Shown here: in pieces, positions 35,735 through 48,109 of the stretch
How positions within the stretch are numbered: position 1 is the first letter of the stretch
Layout of the letters: every line of letters begins with the position of its first letter
Source of the DNA: Saturnia japonica
Taxonomy: Eukaryota; Arthropoda; Insecta; Lepidoptera; Saturniidae
NCBI GenBank assembly: GCA_033032175.1
Contig: CM065318.1
Span: 5,084,001-5,148,000, forward strand
DNA: 64,000 bases
Direction of reading: 5' to 3'
Translations under genes and position numbers: made by a program
Notes under the pieces: model-generated
The model's database searches: none
The model's input: only the letters and a program-made list of their open reading frames with translations
Told to the model about the DNA's origin: nothing

Positions 35735-37256
35735 CTAATTAGCTAATGCGTGCGTATCAAATAGCTTGGAGATATCTTCCTTGTCCAATCTGCTCTTAAA
35801 GGAAGTTATGGTAGGAGCCATCACAACTTTATCTGGAAATTTGTTCCATGCTGTGACCACTCTGTTAGTCAAGAAATGCTTTATTGGGTTTCTTTTTGCT
35901 GGGAATTCTCAAAGTTTCAAGGAATGACCTCGTAGGTGTTTATTTTCATTTGACTTAAACATATCTTTAAGGCTGGGCACATCGTAATAATTAGTGAGGA
36001 TTTTATAAGTTTCGATTAACCTGCCTCTTTGTCTACGCTGTTCTAGTGTGGTAAGGCCAAGGTTTATGAGGCGCTGTTCATAGGGTAAGTTACGCATTGC
36101 ATACACCATCTTAGTAGCCCTTCTCTGTACGTTATCAATGAGCTTAATGTCTTTTTTGAAGTAGGGATCCCAGATAATATAAGCATGTTCAAGAAGTGGT
36201 CTTATATAGGTCTTGTATAACTTTATAAAAGTTTTAGCTGTTAGGAATTTAAATGCCTTACGAATGATATAAAGGATCGAATTAGTTTTCTTCACAACCC
36301 CAAGCACATGAGTTCCCCATTTAAGATCTTTGGATACTGTAACTCCCAAGTCCCTTTGTGTTTCAACTGCGGTTAATTGCTCACCACTAAGATAGTATAC
36401 CTGACAAGGATTATTACTACCAATGTGTAGCACGGAGCACTTATTCACATTTAAAGTTAGAAGCCAGTCATGAGTCCACTTAAAAATCGCATTAAGATCA
36501 TTCTGTATAGCTTGCCAGTTGCTTCGAGAGTTAGCAAAAAATTTGGTATCATCAGCAAAAAGCGAAAAAGGTAGTTGCAGAGTATTTTTCAAGTCTGAGA
36601 GGTACAAGATAAAGAGCAATGGACCAAGCACCGAACCTTGAGGAACGCCACTGAGGATAATTCGCGGATCGGACATAACTTCGCCAATGCGCACCCGAGA
36701 CGTTCTACCAGAAAGGAAGTCGCATATCCAGGCTAAAATGCTCCCACGTATGCCAAGGTGTTCCAATTTGTGTATGAGGCGTTTCAGAGGAACACGGTCG
36801 AATGCCTTCTCATAATCCAAGTAAACGATATCTGTTGGCTGCCCATTACTATGGTTCCGTGTCCACTCGTTTAAGCAATTTAGTAAATTGGTTGTAACAG
36901 ATCGTTTTGGAATGAAACCATGCTGCTCATCCAGGGTAATCTTTTCATGTATTAGAAATTCTCTTATGTGGCAAGCTATCATCTTCTCCGTGGTTTTGCA
37001 CAATACACTGGTCAAACTTATGGGCCTATAGTTGACAGGCAGTAATTTATTTCCTTTTTTATAAATCGGTACTACATTTGCCGTTTTCCAGTTAGCTGGC
37101 ACTACTCCATCCTTCAGAGATTTGTTCATCATTTTCCCTATTTCGTCGCTTAGAGCTCCTGAGCATTTTTTTAATACCACTGAGGGTATGTCGTCTGGCC
37201 CTGATGCTGTAGTATCACTGAAGCTAGATAACTTCTTTCTTACTAAGTCTCCAGTA
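35735..37256 (-). pseudogene. CR1-like LINE reverse transcriptase, 5'-truncated
   Basis: The main open frame (37180 to 35909) gives a reverse transcriptase with NYRPISLTSVLCKTTEK, IVYLDYEKAFDRV, SGVPQGSVLGPLLFILYLSD and the catalytic LFADDTKFF (FADD rather than YADD). It then has RDLGVTVSKDLKWGTHV and VQRRATKMV. Reading runs open upstream to about 37256, giving S-G-P-D-D-I-P. After the stop at 35909 the family tail continues in another frame (NRVVTAWNKFPDKVV to 35735), so one frameshift near 35900 breaks the C-terminus. Motif order and the L-G-L-T-T-L-E-x-R-R block fit the CR1 group. The endonuclease is absent (5' truncation). It ends close to the Helitron at 35165. Confidence 0.85.
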
Positions 37257-37434
37257 ATAATTAATAATAATTATCTCCCCTAAATCCACATAATATAATT
37301 AAATACGTATATTTTTTCCTTTTTCTTTTAATTCTTATATTTTTAGAGGCTTTTATGCAATCCGCATATGTCAGCCTCAGCGTAACATAACCGTAATATA
37401 CTTTCATCATAACGTATATAATATTATTATACAT

Positions 37435-37680
37435 TTAATGCACTGCTATAATTACTCCCCCATAATTATCCTCTCTATCTTGCCGAAATATATTGTATCC
37501 ACTTAAATGTAATTTTACCTCTGGTCTTAACCATGTTTCACAAATTATTGGAATATGAATTTTTTCTTGCATAATCATAATTACAAATTCAGGCATTTTT
37601 GGCTTTAAACTTTGAGCATTCCACTGAACTATATTCAGCACTAATATTTGATCGTATCTATCCATTATTTAAAAAATTTC
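37435..37680 (-). pseudogene. LINE ORF2 endonuclease, N-terminal fragment
   Basis: The frame from about 37665 reads VQWNAQSLKPKMPEFVIM, then CETWLRPEVKLHLSGYNIF, RQDREDNYGGVIIAV. This is the start of an APE-type endonuclease: the Asn in W-N-A-Q-S and the Glu of C-E-T-W-L are the usual metal-site residues. It stops at 37435, so the rest of ORF2 is missing. It probably belongs to the same element as the gag fragment at 37932-38350, and is separate from the CR1-like copy to the left. Confidence 0.7.
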
Positions 37681-37931
37681 AAATGTTGTTCAAAGCTCTC
37701 CATTTCCTATTATTCTCACTTGATGTTGTATCAACTCCTCAATCAAAAAAATACTAATCAACTTAAATTTTACATGAAAATTATTATTTGAAAAATAAAT
37801 GTTTTTAATTTACTGTAACATTTCTTGAATTTTTTCATAATACTTATGTTTTTTATCTGACATGACGTTTAGATACTTCATTGGACTCAGAGTGTTTTGA
37901 TTTATTTACGAAATCAAAGTTATCATCATCT

Positions 37932-38350
37932 TTATTCATGTTTATTTCCATAAATCTGTAAGGTTTTCTTGTAAGTACATTTTTCCATAGCCATGATATT
38001 TGTTATATTTTTTTCTTTCAAGAAAACTGGGTAGTTTTTGTCAAGTGCCATAGGTGAACCTTTACAATTTATACATTTGTAATTGGTGATATCACAGTTT
38101 TCATGTTTCTCTCCACATTTAGGACAAAATTTAAATTTATTCGGACAAGTGTTTAAAGTATGCCCAAACTTCCAACAGCCAGAACATTGACTGACGAGGA
38201 AGGTGTCAGTATCCATCTTAAACCGACATCCGTACCCGAAACGTACGAGGGTAAAGTGGATCCCTTAAAGCATAGACGGATTGTCTCCGACTTTACCCAT
38301 TGCCCATTAATGTCTAATCTATTGTCTCCTTACCGATATAATATCAGATT
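37932..38350 (-). pseudogene. LINE ORF1 (gag-like) zinc-knuckle fragment
   Basis: The frame contains CFKGSTLPSYVSGYGCRFK, then QCSGCWKFGHTLNTC and FCPKCGEKHENC. These are CCHC zinc knuckles as in ORF1 of Jockey/CR1-type elements, which bind the element RNA. The two pieces lie upstream of the endonuclease fragment in the right order. Upstream sequence to about 38880 may hold the rest of ORF1 but is broken. The plus-strand frame at 38160-38525 is a shadow. Confidence 0.65.
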
Positions 38351-38889
38351 CACATTCAAAATTAAGTATTATATCATCATCATCAATAATATCTACATCT
38401 ACACCTCTCAATATTCCATAAGACAAGTTTATTTCTTCAGACCTTTATCATCTATATTGCAATTCATCCATTTTTTTACAATTCATTCATTTGTTTACAT
38501 TTATTTCATCTTTAAGTTGTATTAAAACTTTATAAGGGTTTCTGTACTTTATTGTCAATATATTTTCAATATTTTCAGATCTGAGTTGTTTCGCTAAACC
38601 AAATTGCTTAGGTAAAGTTTCTTAAGCTGTGATGGAGACAAAATACTTTTCTGATTCTTCGTTGTTTTCGACCATACTTATATTAGGTGATTTCCTCATA
38701 TATATCTTCGTTTGGCGCTTCTATTGACCGTGGTAAAATCTTCATTATACTCTGTAACTCCTTCAACATTTTTGTAATATATCTTCCGGATCTTGATGAC
38801 ATCTTTTATTTGCAACACGGTTCTCGGATGGATGTATGCAGTACCTAGCTACCCGTTTAACAAAACCAGCCACTACATAATTTTTATGA

Positions 38890-40615
38890 TTTAAGTTCTA
38901 ATATAATACTTAAGTAAGCTGCTAAAATTATCAACAGACTACGACATTTTGCTTGTTTAAGCGAATTTTCCCCACAATACTGTACAGATTTTGCTTCAGG
39001 CATAAGTATGGAAATTTAAATCTATAGAACAATAAAACAGGAGGTATTTGGTTATTATCTTTATATTCAATCCATATTTTCAATTTATTATTAGGTTCTG
39101 TTACAATTATTGTTCAGACCACTGGATACACATCGTTGGCCCTAACTTCATACAAATTTTCTAATATAAGTATAATTCACTTGTGTATAATAACCAAACT
39201 ACATCACGCAATGTTACGTAATATATTACGTTCAAATAGTGTAAGTTTATGAATTAAAATAAAAACGACTACATAATATATCAAGATCCCACAAAAAAGT
39301 TATTTCTTATTAGGTTTAGGACCTAAAAATAAAAACTGTTCTTTATTTTGAAATAAATAATAGAAGACAATGACCCGTCCTTTACTTAAGGTAAAATTAA
39401 GGTTAAATGGGTATGTTAAGTACTTATTACTGACTTCAATTAATCACTACGTTACGTATTAAGATAATTTATTATTAATGATACATATCTCTAATGATAG
39501 TATTATTTAACGTGATACCCCTAATTTTCATCATTGTTCATTTATTCTCTTAACAAATCCTCTAAAATACAAAACAGGAGCTGGCAACCCTAGTTTCAAT
39601 AGACTGTAGTTTTTTTAATTACAATTGTTTGAAATAGCTAAACAAATCAAAAGCGTATTTATTTGCAATTTCGAAACAAAGTATTCTAAACCAATTTCGA
39701 ACGACACTCAAAAGTTTGCTAACTCAATTAGTAACAGGTTTAAGGGTAAACTTTTTCAATAGTAAAGTTTGGATTAATGTAAAAACATTTTATTGCGTAT
39801 TTAAATGATACATCGTGCAAATTATGACATAGCCTGTAAACATGCATTTCGACTAATTGTCATTATTAAAATATTTTGCACGACAAAATCCTAAATAACT
39901 GCCTATATACTAACAAAGATTTTTCTGAATTTTCGTATTTTTTTCTTACTCCTGTACTAGGTACCTAAAACTAAAGTAGATCATAATAATAAAGCCAATA
40001 AATCGTAAAAAATTGAACACCCATGGACATATAGTTTATAAGTTCCTTTTTTAATTTCGAATATATATGTTTACGTAAATCCTACATTTTTATTGGAGCA
40101 ACACGCAACGAAGAATATTGACTAGAAGAATTAATCTTGTTGTTTGTTTTGCGTCAGGCAATTAATAATTGAAGTGTTCCAGATTGCTATCTCAATAATT
40201 GTTGTTGTCGTTTCTTTTTGATATTTCATTAACACAGTTTCCTCAATTAAATCAAAGCATAATCGCACATATAATATATGAGGACATCGATATTTAGCTA
40301 TGAATCGTGAAATGAAATTCCAATTTTAGTTATGCATGCCTTCCCATGATAAACAAAGTATACCTACTACGTATTAATATAGAACCTTTTCTTTCAAGGT
40401 TATGATATTACGATTTATTTTAATCTTTGCGTCATAATAATAATAATCTATATTTATTTATAACAATAACAAAATAGATAAACAGGTCCAACTCTGGTTA
40501 CTGTATGAGTAAAATGCTTCATTTAATTACAACTGCGAGGAAATCAAGTAAATTTTAATAGTAAATATATTACTATTAAAATTGTACAAAAAAATTATAG
40601 ATCACTCTTTTGATC
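38890..40615. other. Gene-free AT-rich stretch
   Basis: Nothing recognised on either strand. It is the 3' flank of the GNAT gene to the right. Confidence 0.4.
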
Positions 40616-40622
40616 CCGCCTG

Positions 40623-43600
40623 TTATTGAAAATAAATCCAGCTTGCGTTGTTAGTAATTCTAAATCCAAGTTTTTTGAATAAGTTTTGCGATTTTACATT
40701 GGTCTTTAGTGTGTAAGCGAACACATTTTTACCTTCTTCAAGAAATATATTACTTATTAATTTAATTATTAATTCCCCGTATCCTTTTCTTCTGTGTTCT
40801 TCAGTGACGTAGAGATGTCCTAAAGCACCGGTATCGAAAACGAAAACCCATGCTATTAAAACATTGTCTTGAAAGAGCCCATAGCCGCTTTTAAAACTGA
40901 TTAGTTTAATGAAATACCATCTGGAACCAGGATAACGATGAGGCCACACGCTATCGACAAAACTGACGTGCTCTGGTGATAAATATCTGAAGGTAATTTC
41001 AGGCGGTAGGCTGAGAATAAAAAATAATGAAATCTATTATTCTGCTTAAGGTATAAGTAGCACCATGACATTGAAAATCTGGCCCTAATTGCCTATCAAT
41101 GTGTTTCAACAGCAACATTTGAGAGCCTTATTTTAGTGACTATCTTCAAGCACACATCATAAAAGTGGTAGATTCGTAGGTAAATGTTGTTTGCGTTTCC
41201 CTACCACAACCCATTTCTGCTACATAGAAGCAATGCTGGCGCTGCAGCTTTCTATTTAAAGGTATAGTTGGCAAGATACATAAAACATTTCCACTAAGTA
41301 CCTTCCAAACTTTTATTGACTGGCTTTGGTTACGAGTATGGTCTTATTTGAAGTTAGTTATAAAATAGCTTTAGGTTGCAATAATCATTTAATCCTAGGT
41401 ATATTGCATGCTCCATTATTACTTCATACCAAAAACAATGCCACTTACTCGGTGAGATACTGGTCAAACTTATAACATCATAAAAATGCACTTAATATCT
41501 ACTTCAATTTTAGAATTAAGAGTATTATCCAACACATTCATGATTTTTGTTCTAAAGTGTGAAGAATAACATAAGGATTATTAATTGATGTGGAATTGAT
41601 TATTAAGGATTATTTGGCATAGAAAACAAATTACCTCACATCAACAAAAGTTGTTGAACTTTTATCTAAAACAAACTGATCACTAGATATTATCTCTGTT
41701 ACAACCGTACCAACGTGTGTTGATATTCTTATAACAACGTCCATTATATGATCCGGAGCGGCTGGTAAAATTTTAGTTTTACTCCAGTCTATTATTTTTG
41801 ATTTCTTTATTGCGTCTTCTAATTTAGCCGTATCATCTCTTGGGCACTGGATTATGATTTCATTAAATCTTGACTGCGAAAAATAATATAGTTTTGCATA
41901 TCATAAAGATTTAAATTATTGTTTGGGTGTGTACGTACAGTGTACTATAGCGTAAACTATCTATTGAACACTGTTATCGGTTTCCATAACTATGTATTTT
42001 AGTAGCTGGTATTTTAATTTAAAAAAATATTTATTGTAGTAGCTGATTTTTTGGCACGTGGTTATTGTCGCTGCAGTGTTATAAAAGAATTGTATACATT
42101 ACGAAGCTATCGTTAACAATATGATTAGGATTTTTTTTTTCTTTGAAGTTATTTTGTTTCGGATTTGTACGTTCTTTTTGAGAATAGTACTGCTGATCAT
42201 GGCGAGTCTGAATAAATTACCGTCGAGATGATGACCGTCAAGATGTAACCATCGTGATGGCGGCTGTCAAAGATGGCGGCTCTCGAGATGTTATCGCCAA
42301 GACTAGCTAGCTGCGATTTCATACTGGTTATCATATGTAACATATATATTTTAGAGAATTTCAAATGAAAATATTTATTATTTTGTGTTTAGAATCAATT
42401 AAAAAATCAATCGATTGACATTTTTAATGGATATATATATAAAAATCTATAACTGTAGTATATGATATTTTTTAACATAATATATTTTAATATACCAAAG
42501 ATTTTGAAGTTAACAACAGTCCGTAATCTATACAACTAATAGAACTGAAGTGTCTGTTTGTTATGTCAAAATAATAATTTTTTTACTAAATGCATATGAA
42601 AGTATATACGATACCTATAATAAAAAACCCATTTTTAAAATTCTTGTCTGTCTGTTTGTTCCGGGTAATCTCCGAAATGGTTGGACTGATTTCGACAGGA
42701 CTTTCACTGGTAGATAGCTGATTTTATAGGAAGTAACTTAGACTACCTTTATCTTAGAAAAAGAATTAGGGTTCCGCATAAAAAACAAACTGGTCATGGT
42801 GAATCAATTCGGGCGCTTAAAATGGCTTACGCTGAGTAAACCATAAGAGATACAGCAAACTAACGTACTAAATAATTGTCGACATTAAAAATACCTACAA
42901 AAAAGTCAGGGAGAGTATACGTCTATCTTCTAAGGAACACCCACAATCGGCATTGCAGTCTTTAAAATAGCCGGGAGCGGGGGAACCAGATTCGCGTGGG
43001 CATTCTGTAGTCCACGTGAGTGAAGCCGCGGGCACAGCTAGTTTATTAATACGAATGAAAATTTAATCACTTTTTCATTTAGGTTATTTAATAAGCATAC
43101 GGATAATAAAAATAAATATTCACAACAATCTTTTATTTCATACTCACATTATATAAGTATGGAGAATTCATAACAGATACGCTTACGCAGATACAGCAAA
43201 TAGGTATAGCCCAGTCATATTAGGTAAAAAAAGGGGTCAACCTCGGAAAGAAAGATAATAAGCTGCAAATTGGTATGAACCTTTGTTTTGTCATTCTAAA
43301 TGTTGTCTCAAAAGTCACAATCGTTATCGTGTCCGCGTCTCAAGATATTCAAGGTCAAAGGTCACAAAAATCGGTTTTTCGCGAATATCTGGCTTCCTAT
43401 CGGTTAAATGAGATTTGCATTATATTATAAAAGTTGTAGGCTATAAAATTCCCTACAACTTTTGTTTAAACTTTTTTTTCATACAACCAACCGTTTTGAA
43501 GGTAGAGCGCGAAGAGTGCACATCGTACAGTCATATACGGCCTAATGCAAGGTCAAGCGTGAGTTATGGTTATCAGTACGTTATAAAGTCAATTATTTAC

Positions 43601-44183
43601 TTGGAAATTATAATTATTAAACAATGCCTATTATTTATGTACTAACTATTAATTATTTATATTTAATTAAAGTAAGTAACTTGATTATTTATGTATAATT
43701 ATTCATATTTAACTATTTAAGTATAAAATATTATTAATTCTGGATTATATATTTTAGTTTTATTTTAATTGCATTGCATTATTGCAATTAAAAAAATCAA
43801 AAAAAAAAATTAATATACTACACAATTATAGATATTAAAAAGTCAGCGAGAGTATATGTTTATCTTCTAAGGATCACCCACAATAAGCATAAACCGGGAG
43901 CGGGGATAGCACGATTCGCGCGTGTACCCAAACTGAGCTAATTTCTTTTACACATAAAATGAATGAGTTAGAAGTTAACCTTTTGAATTATAGCCACCAT
44001 TCCACTAGATATATCATTATAAGGGCAATATACTGCAAACTTGTAATGTATCTCTTGCTGGAACCACCGCTTCTGGGTTTCCAAAATGTAGTATGCCATC
44101 AAACTTCGTGGTGAGTCCAGTTTAAAAACACTTTGTAAATCCACCCATTTTTCTACTGGCAAATATTGCAGAGAATCTTGCAT
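40623..44183 (-). CDS. GNAT-family N-acyltransferase-like protein (3 exons)
   Basis: Exons at 44183-43980 (68 codons, donor AAG/GTTAAC), 41873-41635 (acceptor TTTTTCGCAG, donor GAG/GTAAT) and 41010-40623 (acceptor TTATTCTCAG) join in phases 0 and 2. They give 276 residues and a stop, a usual length for insect members. The start is the ATG of MQDSLQYLPVEKWVDLQ. Exon 3 holds the acetyltransferase core: VDSVWPHRYPGSRWYF, GALGHLYVTEEHRRKGYGEL (the R-x-x-G-x-G acyl-CoA site is R-R-K-G-Y-G) and NLFKKLGFR. The family transfers acyl groups from acyl-CoA to small amines or amino acids; the substrate is not predictable. The introns hold repeats, including a Helitron at 42527-43041. A decayed paralogue lies at 47083-52231. 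Confident for family and exons 2-3; exon 1 rests on phase and on the same order in the paralogue. Confidence 0.82.
42527..43041 (+). mobile_element. Non-autonomous Helitron, family 4 (complete copy)
   Basis: It starts TCTATACAACTAATAGAACT after A and ends GAAGCCGCGGGCACAGCTAG before T: 515 bp. It lies in GNAT intron 1. The body contains CTCCGAAATGGTTGGACTGA and GGTCATGGTGAATCAATTCG. Confidence 0.7.
43429..43463. other. Perfect 12-bp inverted repeat (hairpin)
   Basis: AAAAGTTGTAGG (43429-43440) and CCTACAACTTTT (43452-43463) pair perfectly around an 11-nt loop CTATAAAATTC. It lies in GNAT intron 1 within an unclassified repeat-like stretch (43240-43560). Confidence 0.6.
43805..43930 (+). repeat. 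Helitron family 4 fragment
   Basis: Contains AAAAAGTCAGCGAGAGTATA, TCTTCTAAGGATCACCCACA and CCGGGAGCGGGG, the 3' part of the element at 42527-43041, but without the CTAG end. Confidence 0.5.
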
Positions 44184-44389
44184 AGTGTTAATGAATAAAT
44201 TAAATATAATAAAAAAAAAAAAAAAACAACTAATTTTTGCGTTACACTTGTAAATAATATTATCTCTCGTTCTGTACTACTGTAATATTACAGATATACT
44301 GACATCAACAGTTGCTGGTGCGCAAGTATATAGGTATGTCGCTGCGAGTTTGTAAAATAAGGAAAATTGTACTTAAAAGTATTGGGTAA

Positions 44390-44625
44390 TTTAGATTTTA
44401 TACAATTAATAAAATTGAAGTGTGTGTTGGTAATGTCAAAATAACAGCTTTTACTAAATGCATATGAAAGTATATACGGTACCAACAACAAAAAAAAAAT
44501 TGAAAAATCTTTCTGTATGTCCGTCGGTCTGTCTGTTTGTTTGTTCCTGGTAATCATTGAAACTTGACTTTCACTGGCAGATGTTATAAGGAGTAACTTA
44601 GGCTACTTTTATTTTTTATTATCAT
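44390..44625 (+). repeat. Helitron family 4, 5' fragment
   Basis: TATACAATTAATAAAATTGA, GCATATGAAAGTATATACGG and GGAGTAACTTAGGCTACTTT match the first half of 42527-43041. It is truncated on the right. The minus-strand frame here is incidental. Confidence 0.5.
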
Positions 44626-44914
44626 TAAATTATCGTATCATTAATATAATGGATATCAAGGATTAATGGTTTATCAAGGTACTGGACCTTCAATACTTGA
44701 TGTAGTACTGGATTGAGCACTCGATTCTCTTATCTCACGTAATAAATGTTGATATATATATTTTATAATATTTCTTCTTTATTTTGCTCTGTTTTGTTTA
44801 TCAATATTTTTCACTATGATAATGATTTTTACACAATTAAAAAAAAAGTGTACAGTTAGGAAGCAGTAGAAGTGAAACTTCTAGAAAACAGAAAAATATC
44901 TTTTTTTTAATCTA

Positions 44915-45130
44915 TTTTTAACGAACCTCAAAAAAGAAGGTTCAGTCATAACTTCTTTATTTATGAACCGATTTGGATGATTCATTTTTTTGAAGCGGGC
45001 TACCTCAAAGGTAGTCCCTTTTTAATTTAATTGGCATTGGACCTTCGACTTCGAAGATACACCATGGAACTCCTCAAGATCACTGAAGTGCGTTTGTTTT
45101 CTTTTTTGTTAAAAATTATCTTGTTTCAAA
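44915..45130 (+). repeat. Interspersed repeat family E copy
   Basis: Contains CATAACTTCTTTATTTATGA, TTTAATTTAATTGGCATTGG and AAGATACACCATGGAACTCC. Confidence 0.5.
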
Positions 45131-45411
45131 TCCTAAATCAGCAGGACTCGATCACTCGTACTGTACATACAAAAGTGTATACAAGTCTGGTCGTCACATC
45201 GCTAGGCAAGTTCTACGACGATCATAGCCGTGAAACTCAGGAGTTTCATTAAACGTGTATAATGTATATGTATTCTATCTCATTCTCTCGTCGGCTAAAT
45301 CATATAGATGTGCATATGTTTGTCTCTCTTTTTTGTTTTGTCAAGGTTGAAATCACGACGGTGCTAAAGAAGTTTTCACTTCAAAAATATTTTTTTCATT
45401 AACATCATTAA

Positions 45412-45867
45412 CTAGCTGTGTTTTAAAGAGAAAAATGCTTATTATGGGTGTTCCTTAGAAGATAGACGTATACCCTCCCAAACTTCTTGTAGATCTTTTT
45501 AATACCTACAATTATATAGTACATTAATTTGCTATATCTCTTATGGCTTACTGAGCATAAGTCATTTAAGCGCCCAAATTGATTCACCATGATCAGTGAT
45601 TTTTTATTTGTGTGGAACCCTAATTCTTTTTCTAAAATTGAAGTAGCCTAAGTTACTGCCTATATCATTAGCTATCTATCAGTGAAAGTCCCGTCAAAAG
45701 CGGTCCATCCGGATCCGGATTTTCCAGAACAAACGGAGAGACAGACCGACAAAAATTTTAAAAATGGGTATTTGTTATAGGTATCGTATATACTTTCAAA
45801 TTAATTTAGTAAAAAATTATTATATTAATATTGCAAATAGACGCTTCAATTTTATTAATTGTATAGA
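45412..45867 (-). mobile_element. Non-autonomous Helitron, family 4 (complete copy)
   Basis: Its 5' TC is at 45867-45866 and its 3' CTAG at 45412-45415, in an A/T insertion context. The body matches 16971-17461 in reverse. The GC-rich 3' subterminal region is reduced compared with the other copies. Confidence 0.6.
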
Positions 45868-45869
45868 TG

Positions 45870-46770
45870 GGTAACCTCATCATGTCACACTTCCGTTACA
45901 TAGTGCGCGCGCTTCTCTCAATTTTGCCATTTACTAAACGCGTCAAAACGACCACGAGGTAACAAAAGGAATCGTTAAAAACGGCATTGGTAAATCAAAT
46001 CATATATAAAAATCATTAACGCATTCTCTTGCAATATTTAAGCTGTTAAGTATAAACAACTAGCTTTTGTTTTTGATTTGGTTTCCGTTATGTTCGAAAT
46101 TAAATGACCACAAGTGGGTTACATCTACTATTATTCGCCTTCGTTTAGGCCATGTATACTCACCTGTTTTCCTCGCGAAAATACAAGTTCCTGACCACTC
46201 TCTGTTTGAGTGAGTGTGACTTACCCACCATCTATTATAAACTGGTTGTACTAACACAGAAATTTTAAGGGTATGCGCATAGCAACACAATTTTCATGAC
46301 TGTCGGATTAAAATTATAATATGAGACAACCAAACACGTAAATAAACAAAGAAATTGTGCGTCTCGGTACGCTCGACAGAAGTGATAATTTAAACTAATC
46401 AAAAGAAAAAAAAGACCAAACGAAAGACAGAAAGGGAAGCCGGCGAAGATTAGAATTGAGGACTACGGCCTTAGCAATCACGCTTGCGACCACTAGGCTA
46501 CGAGCGTGTTGTTAGAACTGATTGAAACTATGCTACTATTGATGGCGCCGTAATGCGTTACGTTACGAAGCGCTTTACCCTCCCATAAGAAGTTATCACT
46601 TCAAAAATCATTAATATATATTTATATGCACATATAAAAATAATATAAACTAGAAAGATCTAAAAAACGAATTAAATAAAGCGATATTCGTCTTTATAAT
46701 TTTTTAAGTGATGGCTTTTTTAGTACCGTTGTGATTTGGAACTCCATGAAAGGAAAACGCGACACTAAAA
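45870..46770. other. Gene-free stretch with SINE-B head fragment
   Basis: A minus-strand SINE-B head lies at about 46452-46512 (plus strand CGACCACTAGGCTACGAGCG). A GAAGTGAAAACTT-type repeat end lies near 46590-46612 (minus). The open frame at 46060-46290 (minus) has no recognised domain. Confidence 0.4.
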
Positions 46771-46774
46771 AGAG

Positions 46775-46945
46775 ACATCACGTACAACCTACTCCAAGGA
46801 GCTCTAGAAACTCTACTCACCGCAGGAACATAATAGGTTATTTGGCTGCGATCTTTTGCAGGGTGGACGTATTCCACCAGCAGAGCTACCCCAAGTAGAG
46901 TTAAAATTCCAAAGACATTTATTTATATGTGCTCTACCTGTGATA
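46775..46945 (+). repeat. Interspersed repeat family C fragment
   Basis: Contains TCTAGAAACTCTACTCACCG, GGTTATTTGGCTGCGATCTT and GGGTGGACGTATTCCACCAG. Confidence 0.5.
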
Positions 46946-48109
46946 AAAAAGTGGTGTAGTGGTCCAACGTTGCACTTAAAATCTGTTGCGATTTAGGAAT
47001 TCAGGAAACTTTCCATCTATGCTGATTTTTTGTAATGTGTGAACTACATGACATGAGTTAAACGTTATCATATAAATCAAATTACCTCATGTCAACAAAA
47101 GTCGGTGAAGTTTTATCTAAAACAAATTGAACACCGGGTTTTATGTTTGTTATGAAAGTATCAACGTGTGTTGATATATATACTTTTAATGCAAGTTATC
47201 AGGAGTAGCTGGTAACATTCTGGTTGTACTCTAATCTATTATTTTTGATTTCTTAATTGCGTCTTCTAATTTCTCTGTATCATCAATCGTACCTGACTAT
47301 AAAAAATAATATACATTCTGTAAATGTTTTCTACAGATTGAATTTATTGTTTGGGTCTAAAACACGTTTACTAAATTTTTTAATATTTAATTCTTATAAT
47401 TTTTCAATGACCTTTTAAAAATAAAACTTATTTGACAAGCTTCGAAAGGGTTACCAGATTTTTTAAATATCTTGGGCGAGTTTATTCTTCTACAGCCTTG
47501 AGCTGTGTAGCAAATGCCTCCTTATAATTAAAATGAAATACATTTGAAATGATTTTTTTTTTTTTTGAACTGACTACACTGTTAGCCTTAGGGGCCCTAT
47601 CCTAAAATAGAGCCGCTGCGGTTTTTACAGCTTCACCGGACTTGGGGGCGAGCGCTTAGGGTACTCAGCCGCGAAAGTTTGTGACGACCCGCACGAGGGT
47701 GCCAGAGTGGCCGAACCTCGGCTCGGGCGGTCGTCGCGAATGCGAAAAAGTCGCGATCTAACTAATTCCCTAATCCTAAGAGAATTTGAACTAACTAATA
47801 TATACTCATATGCACGTTCTCCTAATCCTGGGAGGAAGGAGTGGACCATGCGTATGTGTATTTAATAATCGGAATGGTTTTTCTACACTAACTAGCGCAT
47901 TAGTCTAACTAGCGCAAAAAAAAGAAAAAAAAAGGTCCCTTACAGAACCTATGTACCTGTGTGGTGTGCACGTATGTGTGTGTTCATACGTGTGTAATGT
48001 TGTGTGTGGGTAGCTAAGTGTTGCACGTATAGTGTCACTTTGTATCGCGCGGGCGGCTGCCTGACCCAAGGGTTTCACACCGAGGAACGGACCTAGGCTT
48101 GGGTTGCCG

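Noticed and set aside
38160..38525. Plus-strand open frame over the ORF1 remnant
   Set aside because: The zinc-knuckle reading is on the minus strand; this frame is its shadow plus AT-rich sequence.
46060..46290. Minus-strand open frame with Trp-rich translation
   Set aside because: No domain recognised, no splice context, and repeats flank it; could be repeat-derived.
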